Shown here: positions 58,940 through 64,000 of the stretch, in pieces
Position numbering within the stretch: position 1 is the first letter of the stretch
Layout: each line of letters opens with the position of its first letter
From: Actinacidiphila acididurans
GTDB lineage: Bacteria; Actinomycetota; Actinomycetes; Streptomycetales; Streptomycetaceae
Length of the DNA: 64,000 nucleotides
NCBI RefSeq assembly: GCF_016918855.1
Contig: NZ_JADKYB010000004.1
Span: 186,001 to 250,000, forward strand
Reading direction: 5' to 3'
The notes under the pieces: generated by a model
Told to the model about the DNA's origin: nothing
The model's input: the letters and a program-made list of their open reading frames with translations, nothing else
The model's database searches: none
Position numbers and translations under genes: made by a program

Positions 58940-60028
58940 GTGGTCAAGCTCTCCGTTGTCGTGCCCTTTTTCAATGTGCAGCAATACGCTCCAGACACGC
59001 TGCGCAGCCTGCGGGCGAACACTCGCTCGGATTTCGAATTCGTGCTGGTGGACGACTGCTCCACCGATCAGACGCCCAGACTGCTGGAGGAGGGCCTGAA
59101 GGACCTGCCCGGCGCGCGCCTGGTGCGGCACGAGCGCAACGGCGGTCTGGCCACCGCCCGCAACACCGGGATAGACGCGGCCCGCGGCGAGTATCTCACC
59201 TTCCTCGACGGCGACGACTGGTACGGCCCCGGCTACCTGCCCCAACTCCTGAAGTCCATCGAGGACCTGGACACGGACTTCGTGCGGGTGGACCACGTGC
59301 AGTGCACCGGCCGGGCCCGCAACATCATCCGGGTGCCGCACGGCAGACGCGGCGTCGCACTGAAGACCCGCGACGCGATCCTGCCCGCCGACCGGTCCAC
59401 CTCGGTCGACTACCCCTACGCCTGGGCCGGCATCTACCACCGGCGGCTGGTCGACGCGGGACTGCTGCACTTCCCCGACGGGCTGCGCACCGCCGAGGAC
59501 CGGCCGTGGATCTGGCGGCTGCACCGCGAGGCGTCCACCTTCGCGGTGGCGAGCGGCCTGATGGGCATCTTCTACCGGCGCGGCGTGGCCACCTCGCTCA
59601 CCCAGATCGGCGACGTGCGGCAGCTCGACTTCATCCGCAGCTTCGACCAGGTGATAGCCGAGGTCGCCAAGGACCCGGAGGCCGACCGCTTCATGCCGAA
59701 GGCGGTCCGCACCTACTGCGCGATCATCGCCCACCACCTCAGCAACATCGAGCGGTTCGAGCCGCAGGTGGCCCGCAGGCTGAAGTCGATGAGCGCCGCC
59801 GCGCTGCGCGCCCTGCCGCAGGACGTGCTCAACGACGCGCTGGACGCCATGGACATCGAGCGCAGCTCCAAGATCCGCCGGCTGCGCTGGCGCATCCCGG
59901 CCCGCGGCGACGACGACACACCGGTGGCACCGCCGCCGCCCCGCCCCGGCTCGGCCCGCGCGGTCGCCGAGGCCGGCACCGGTGACGATCTCGAAGCCAG
60001 TGACAACGACGGTTCGGCGGTCGCGTGA
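58940..60028 (+). CDS. Glycosyltransferase family 2
   Basis: 362 residues. GT-A fold: KLSVVVPFFNVQQYAPDTLRSL, FVLVDDCSTDQTPRLL, NGGLATARNTGIDAARGEYLTFLDGDDWY (DxD-type metal site) and AEDRPWIWRL with the ED catalytic-base region. A Pro-rich/acidic tail follows residue ~315. It resembles streptomycete teichoic-type polymer transferases. GTG 58940 begins MVKLSVV with the strand immediately after; the ribosome-binding site is weak. The stop overlaps the next start (TGATG). Confidence 0.9.
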   Translation: MVKLSVVVPFFNVQQYAPDTLRSLRANTRSDFEFVLVDDCSTDQTPRLLEEGLKDLPGARLVRHERNGGLATARNTGIDAARGEYLTFLDGDDWYGPGYLPQLLKSIEDLDTDFVRVDHVQCTGRARNIIRVPHGRRGVALKTRDAILPADRSTSVDYPYAWAGIYHRRLVDAGLLHFPDGLRTAEDRPWIWRLHREASTFAVASGLMGIFYRRGVATSLTQIGDVRQLDFIRSFDQVIAEVAKDPEADRFMPKAVRTYCAIIAHHLSNIERFEPQVARRLKSMSAAALRALPQDVLNDALDAMDIERSSKIRRLRWRIPARGDDDTPVAPPPPRPGSARAVAEAGTGDDLEASDNDGSAVA

Positions 60029-61392
60029 TGGCCCGTACTCAGCTCTTCCTCGCCTCCACGCTCTACGGCGCGGCCACGCTCGCCGCCGCCCTGGACGCCG
60101 GCTGCTTCGAGGCCGCCGACCGCCGCATCCTGGTGGTCAGCAACAACGCGGCCGTCCCCGAGATCACGCCGCCCCTCGACGAGGGCCCCGGCTTCGCGGC
60201 GCTGCGCACCCGCTTCGACGACATGGTGTCGTGGAACGAGGCGATCCACCCGCTGCACCCGGGCGGCTGGTCGCCGCGCGCGGACGACGTGCCCATCTGG
60301 GAGCGCTACATCCGCAGCCTGTGGGGCCTGGCGGACGACTCGATCGAGCTGATCGTGGAGTCCATCCAGGTCGAGCCGGCGCTCGCGGTGGCCGCGGTCT
60401 TCCAGGGCGCGCCGATCACCGTCTACGCGGACGGCCTGATGTCCTACGGTCCGACCCGCAACAAGCTGGGCGCGCTGGTGGACACCCGCATCGACCGGCT
60501 GCTCCACCTGGACCTGGTGCCCGGCCTGGTGCCGCTGCTGCTCAGCGAGCACGGCGTGGGCGCCGAGGTGGTGCCGACCGAGGACTTCACCAAGGTGCTC
60601 GCCGAGGTCGCCGAGGCCTCCGCGGACGCCGGCGGCGACAGCCTGGCCGACGTCCCGCAGGGCGCGGCGCTGCTGCTGGGCCAGTACCTGTCGGCGCTGG
60701 GGCTGCTGACCGCCGCCGAGGAGGAGGAGCTGCACCTGGAGATGGTGCGCGGCGCCGCCGCCCTCGGCCACAAGGAGATCGTCTTCAAGCCGCACCCGAC
60801 CGCGCCGGTGCACTGGACCGAGCCGATCCGGGCCGAGGCCGCCCGCCTGGGCTGCCGGCTGACCGTGCTCAACACCCCGGTGCTCGCCGAGGTCGTGTAC
60901 GTCAAGTCCCGCCCCGCGCTGGTCGTCGGCTGCTTCTCCACCGCGCTGCTGACCGCCTCCGCGCTGTACGGCATCCCGGTCGCCCGTACCGGCACCAAGC
61001 TGCTGCTGGAGCGCCTGACGCCGTACCAGAACAGCAACCGCGTCCCGGTCACCATCGTGCACGCGCTGCTGCCGGACGTGACCGACGCCGCCGCCGTACG
61101 CGCCTGGCGGTCGCCGACGCCGCAGGCCGTGGCCGCCGACCTGACCCCGCTGGTACGGACCGTGGGCTACTGCATGCAGGCCCAGGCGTACCCGCACCTG
61201 CGCGACGAGGCCGCGGCCTGGCTGTCGACGAACCTGACCGCGGACACCTGGCCGTACTTCAAGCGGCGGCGGCTGACCTCGCTCGCCATGCCGGGCGCGA
61301 TCCCCTCCAAGCTGGCGTTCGTGCCCCGCAACCGAACCGTCCGCCGCGTGGCCCGCCGCGCCCGCGCCTTCAAGAAAGCCGCACTGGGATGA
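60028..61392 (+). CDS. Alpha-2,8-polysialyltransferase-family protein
   Basis: 454 residues, PF07388-like. QLFLASTLYGAATLAAALDAG, ILVVSNNAAVPEITPPLDE, TVYADGLMSYGPTRNKL, KEIVFKPHPTAPVHW (the HP motif that contacts CMP in bacterial sialyltransferases) and GCFSTALLTASALYGIPVAR with the Ser/Thr near the nucleotide phosphate. It likely transfers the CMP-nonulosonate made by NeuA. ATG 60028 overlaps the GT2 stop; GTG 60025 is an alternative. The last ~40 residues are basic (KRRRLTS … RRVARRARAFKKAALG), suggesting membrane association. Confidence 0.85.
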   Translation: MARTQLFLASTLYGAATLAAALDAGCFEAADRRILVVSNNAAVPEITPPLDEGPGFAALRTRFDDMVSWNEAIHPLHPGGWSPRADDVPIWERYIRSLWGLADDSIELIVESIQVEPALAVAAVFQGAPITVYADGLMSYGPTRNKLGALVDTRIDRLLHLDLVPGLVPLLLSEHGVGAEVVPTEDFTKVLAEVAEASADAGGDSLADVPQGAALLLGQYLSALGLLTAAEEEELHLEMVRGAAALGHKEIVFKPHPTAPVHWTEPIRAEAARLGCRLTVLNTPVLAEVVYVKSRPALVVGCFSTALLTASALYGIPVARTGTKLLLERLTPYQNSNRVPVTIVHALLPDVTDAAAVRAWRSPTPQAVAADLTPLVRTVGYCMQAQAYPHLRDEAAAWLSTNLTADTWPYFKRRRLTSLAMPGAIPSKLAFVPRNRTVRRVARRARAFKKAALG

Positions 61393-62576
61393 GCCTGCAC
61401 ATGCCCGCGCCCGCCGGTAGTTCGCCCGGCTCCGACCGCAGCGGCGGCGCGGGCCCGCTGCCGGAGGCCGCGGTGCCGGCGCCCACTCCCCCGGCCGGCG
61501 GCCGCGCCCGGGGACGGCTGCGCGCGCTGGACGGACTGCGCCTGGTCGCCGCCCTGATGGTGTGCTTCTACCACTACGCGGGCCGCTCCGGCGACATCGC
61601 CCACTCCTGGGGCAAGTCGCCCCGGGAGATCTTCCCGCACCTGGCCGGCCCCTTCTCCTACGGGCCGCTGGGCGTGCAGATCTTCTTCATCATCAGCGGC
61701 TTCGTGATCTGCATGAGCGGCTGGGGCCGCTCCATCAAGGACTTCGCGATCTCCCGGGTGACCCGCCTGTACCCCGCGTACTGGGCGGCGCTGATCATCA
61801 TCACGGTCGTCTTCACGTGGGCGAACTACAAGCACGTCAGCAAGACCGACCTGCTGACCAACTTCACCATGCTCCAGATGCCGGCCGGCGCGCAGCGCGT
61901 GCTCGGCGTGGACTGGACGCTGTGGGCCGAGATGCGCTTCTACCTGCTGTTCGCGGTATGCGTGCTGTGGCGCGGCGCCACCCGCGAGCGGGTGCTGATG
62001 TTCTGCGCGCTGTGGACGGCCGCCGCGCTGTACGCCGGCTCGTCGAAGCAGCAGTTCCTGGAGCTGGCGCTGATGCCCAACTACGCGCCCTTCTTCGTCG
62101 GCGGCATCGGCCTGTACCTGATCTACCGGTTCGGCCACGACGCCATCTCCTGGGGCGTGGTCGCCATCGGCTTCCTGCTCGGCCAGCGCTACGCCGTGCA
62201 GGACCTGGTGGCCCCGGCCCACTCGCACGTCTTCTACCACCGCACGCAGTTCGGCGTCATCGCGGTGGTCACGTTCGGCTTCATCGCGGTGGCCGTGGTC
62301 ACCCTGGTGCCGGCCGTCGCCAACGTCAACTGGCGCTGGCTGACCACCGCGGGCGCCCTGACGTACCCCTTCTACCTGGTGCACGAGCACCTGGGCTGGG
62401 TCGCCATCGACAAGCTGCACCACAAGACCAGCCTGTCGGCCCCGGTGATCCTGTTCGGGACCGCGCTGTCGATGCTGGTGCTGGCCTACCTGCTGAACAA
62501 GTTCGTGGAGAAGCCGCTGGCGCCACGGCTCAAGAAGCTGCTCCAGGCCCGGCCACGGCCCGCCGGAGCGCACTGA
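61389..62576 (+). CDS. Membrane acyltransferase 3 (OafA-like)
   Basis: 395 residues, ~10 predicted membrane helices, acyltransferase-3 fold: RLRALDGLRLVAALMVCFYHYAG (catalytic His region in a variant form), GPLGVQIFFIISGFVICMS, RVTRLYPAYWAALIII and NFTMLQMPAG. These proteins O-acetylate or otherwise acylate surface sugars. ATG 61389 overlaps the preceding stop (ATGA), so it is the last gene of the plus-strand half of the wall-polymer cluster and probably modifies that polymer. The N-terminal ~45 residues are Pro/Gly-rich and cytoplasmic. Confidence 0.9.
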   Translation: MSLHMPAPAGSSPGSDRSGGAGPLPEAAVPAPTPPAGGRARGRLRALDGLRLVAALMVCFYHYAGRSGDIAHSWGKSPREIFPHLAGPFSYGPLGVQIFFIISGFVICMSGWGRSIKDFAISRVTRLYPAYWAALIIITVVFTWANYKHVSKTDLLTNFTMLQMPAGAQRVLGVDWTLWAEMRFYLLFAVCVLWRGATRERVLMFCALWTAAALYAGSSKQQFLELALMPNYAPFFVGGIGLYLIYRFGHDAISWGVVAIGFLLGQRYAVQDLVAPAHSHVFYHRTQFGVIAVVTFGFIAVAVVTLVPAVANVNWRWLTTAGALTYPFYLVHEHLGWVAIDKLHHKTSLSAPVILFGTALSMLVLAYLLNKFVEKPLAPRLKKLLQARPRPAGAH

Positions 62577-62605
62577 CCCGGCCGCCGACACGGCTGGTGT
62601 ACGTA

Positions 62606-62635
62606 CGAGGCCCGCGCCGGTCGGCGCGGGCCTCG
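62606..62635. terminator. Bidirectional terminator after acyltransferase
   Basis: Perfect 13-bp stem CGAGGCCCGCGCC / GGCGCGGGCCTCG with GGTC loop, between the convergent acyltransferase and TetR genes. Weak U-content. Confidence 0.85.
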
Positions 62636-62665
62636 GTCGTTACCGGCAGTCGTGGCCTGCTGTCG

Positions 62666-63358
62666 TCACCGGCGGCGGGCGTACCCCAGGACGGTGTCGC
62701 TGAGCACGGACTCGACGGCGTCCAGCAGGGCCAGCGCGGAGGCCGCGATCTCCTCGGGGGGATCGCCGGCCCGGGACCGGGCGGCCAGGTGACGGAAGAG
62801 CTGGTCCTGCGCCCAGCCGAGCTGCGCGGCGACCAGGTGCGGGAGCGGGTCGCCCGTCCGGGCACCGGTCTCGGCGGCCAGATTGGCGGCGAGGGCGTCC
62901 ACCATGTCGCGGCCGACCCCGGCCAGCCGCATGGCCAGCACCGGTTCGGCCCGGACCATGGCCACGAAACGGCCGAACCCCTCGGTCAGGCCGACCATCC
63001 GGTCGTCCTCGCGGCGCAGTTCGGCCCGCAGCGCGGCCAGCACGGCGACCGCCGCGGACTGACCGCGCGCCCGGTCCCGGACCATCTGCACCATCCGCTC
63101 GGCGGACGCCTCCTCCGGGTAGAGGACCAGGTCCTCCTTGGAGGGGAAGTACGTGTAGACGGTGTTGACGGCGACCTCCGCGTTACGGGCCACCTCGGCG
63201 ATGGTCACCTTGGCGAAGCCGTGCCGCAGGAAAAGCCGGGTGGCGACCTCGGCGATGTGCCGCCGGGTCTGCCGACGCTTCTCGTCGCGCAGGCCGAGGG
63301 CAAGGATCTCCTCGGCGCGCGTGGGCTCGCGCAGGCCTCCGCGGGTGGTGTCGCTCAC
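62666..63358 (-). CDS. TetR-family transcriptional regulator
   Basis: 230 residues. The N-terminal helix-turn-helix is RRHIAEVATRLFLRHGFAKVTIAEVARNAEVAVNTVYTYFPSKEDL, with the TetR-type recognition helix. The ligand domain is helical and ends AALALLDAVESVLSDTVLG. A 30-residue acidic N-terminal arm precedes it. Ligand and targets unknown. GTG 63358 is the first codon of the chain; 140 bp to the mutase gene leave room for its own promoter. Neither neighbour is divergent, so self-regulation only can be guessed. Confidence 0.88.
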   Translation of the reverse strand: MSDTTRGGLREPTRAEEILALGLRDEKRRQTRRHIAEVATRLFLRHGFAKVTIAEVARNAEVAVNTVYTYFPSKEDLVLYPEEASAERMVQMVRDRARGQSAAVAVLAALRAELRREDDRMVGLTEGFGRFVAMVRAEPVLAMRLAGVGRDMVDALAANLAAETGARTGDPLPHLVAAQLGWAQDQLFRHLAARSRAGDPPEEIAASALALLDAVESVLSDTVLGYARRR

Positions 63359-63456
63359 GCGTCCATCGTAGGGCCTGACCGCTTTCCGTCCCGGGCGTTG
63401 GTCGTCACGTGGTGAATAGTCCTACTTCATGTAGAAGTTCACGGCGCGACCGGCAC

Positions 63457-63488
63457 CCGGGACCGCGCACGCGTCCTCGGTCCCGGGA
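63457..63488 (-). terminator. Terminator after acyl-CoA mutase gene
   Basis: Perfect 10-bp stem CCCGGGACCG (63457-63466) / CGGTCCCGGG (63479-63488), 12-nt loop, starting 10 bp after the mutase stop on the minus strand. Confidence 0.8.
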
Positions 63489-63497
63489 AACCGCAGG

Positions 63498-64000
63498 TCA
63501 GAAGGCGTCGGCGGGCACGTAGGTGCCCCACACCTCGCGCAGTGCGTTGCAGACCTCCCCGACCGTCGCCCGCAACCGCAGCGCCTCCTTCATCGGATAG
63601 AGGACGTTGTCGGTGCCCTGCGCGGCCTTCTGGAGCGTGGCGAGCGCGGCGTCGACGGCCTGCTGGTCGCGGTCGGCGCGCAGGGCCGCGAGGCGTTGGG
63701 CCTGCTGTGCCTCGATGGCCGGGTCCACCCGCAGCGGCTCGTACGGCTCCTCCTCGTCCAGCTTGAACCGGTTCACGCCCACCACCACCCGCTCCCCCGC
63801 GTCGGTCTCCAGAGCGATGCGATACGCGTTGCGCTCGATCTCCTGCTTCTGGAACCCCTTCTCAATCGCCGCCACCGCACCACCCAACTCCTCCACCCGC
63901 GCCATCAGATCCACGGTGGCCTTCTCCACGTCATCGGTGAGCTTCTCCACCACATACGACCCCGCGAACGGATCCACCGTCGCCGTCACATCCGTCTCGT
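63498..64000 (-). CDS. Acyl-CoA mutase large subunit, C-terminal part (cut by window end)
   Basis: 167 codons of the 3' end of a B12-dependent acyl-CoA mutase (methylmalonyl-CoA mutase family). DVTATVDPFAGSYVVEKLTD and IEKGFQKQEIERNAYRIALE are characteristic of the large-subunit barrel end; ERVVVGVNRF follows, and the chain ends in a helical region with no B12-binding domain (no DxHxxG). The lack of the cobalamin domain indicates a split enzyme whose small subunit is encoded elsewhere, as in isobutyryl-CoA or MeaA-like/ethylmalonyl-type mutases. The 5' end lies beyond the window. Confidence 0.88.
   Translation of the reverse strand, partial: ETDVTATVDPFAGSYVVEKLTDDVEKATVDLMARVEELGGAVAAIEKGFQKQEIERNAYRIALETDAGERVVVGVNRFKLDEEEPYEPLRVDPAIEAQQAQRLAALRADRDQQAVDAALATLQKAAQGTDNVLYPMKEALRLRATVGEVCNALREVWGTYVPADAF

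Noticed and set aside
1..64000. tRNA, rRNA, CRISPR, prophage or intact insertion sequence
   Set aside because: I looked for T-loop/acceptor patterns, regular spacer repeats and transposase motifs and found none; the only mobile-like sign is the Rpn-type nuclease and the short dispersed element.

Overview
This 64 kb window is very high-GC, gene-dense DNA from a streptomycete (Streptomycetaceae). GTG and TTG starts and ATGA/GTGA stop-start overlaps are common, and sigQ–afsQ1–afsQ2, a marker of Streptomyces chromosomes, is present. Gene order resembles the S. coelicolor core region from the afsQ/nucleoside genes to the neuraminate-like wall polymer genes; this is recalled synteny, not a search result. 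No tRNA, rRNA, CRISPR array, prophage or intact insertion sequence was seen.

Layout. 0.1–5.2 kb: an LpdA-type flavoprotein, a gamma-glutamylcyclotransferase-like protein, purine nucleoside phosphorylase and a phosphosugar mutase. 5.3–19.8 kb (all minus strand): an enlarged phosphate-uptake (Pst) locus. It runs pstC, pstA, pstS, a giant membrane-anchored PstS-like protein, a secreted PstS-like protein, two paralogous secreted Ig-like proteins (one with an LAATG sorting signal), a sortase-fold membrane protein that has lost its catalytic His and Cys, pstB, and a lipoprotein with an intact sortase-like His/Cys/Arg set. 20–25 kb: two small unknown proteins, then deoC and two aldehyde dehydrogenase-family genes. 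25.4–31.7 kb: a uridine kinase-like P-loop protein, sigQ/afsQ1/afsQ2 with a lipoprotein, a VanZ-like protein and small secreted proteins. 31.8–41.4 kb: adenosine deaminase, a hydrolase, a TPR protein, a LysR/MFS pair, a Tat-exported FAD oxidase and thymidine phosphorylase. 41.6–47.1 kb: cytidine deaminase and a four-gene nucleoside ABC importer. 47.4–51.4 kb: an M20 amidohydrolase, an unknown protein, an Rpn/PD-(D/E)XK nuclease and a phospholipase C remnant. 51.5–62.6 kb: a nonulosonate (sialic acid/Kdn-type) wall glycopolymer cluster. 62.7–64 kb: a TetR regulator and the C-terminal part of an acyl-CoA mutase.

Two systems stand out. (1) Nucleoside uptake and breakdown is scattered over 45 kb, but four of its transcription units (PNP, deoC, add and the importer operon) share a near-identical palindrome, CTACGCGCGTAG. 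In three cases it lies 18–20 bp before the start codon, which suggests one unidentified repressor. Together the genes import nucleosides, deaminate them, phosphorolyse them, isomerise the pentose phosphate and split deoxyribose-5-phosphate to acetaldehyde, which the adjacent dehydrogenase can oxidise. (2) The Pst locus appears to combine phosphate transport genes with cell-surface proteins and two sortase-like proteins, one apparently a pseudoenzyme. I regard this as the most likely undescribed system in the window.

Many genes are followed by strong GC hairpins, including a 13-bp stem with a TTCG loop behind the afsQ operon. Intergenic gaps carry a dispersed element containing GCGCAGTTCCCCGCGCCCC.
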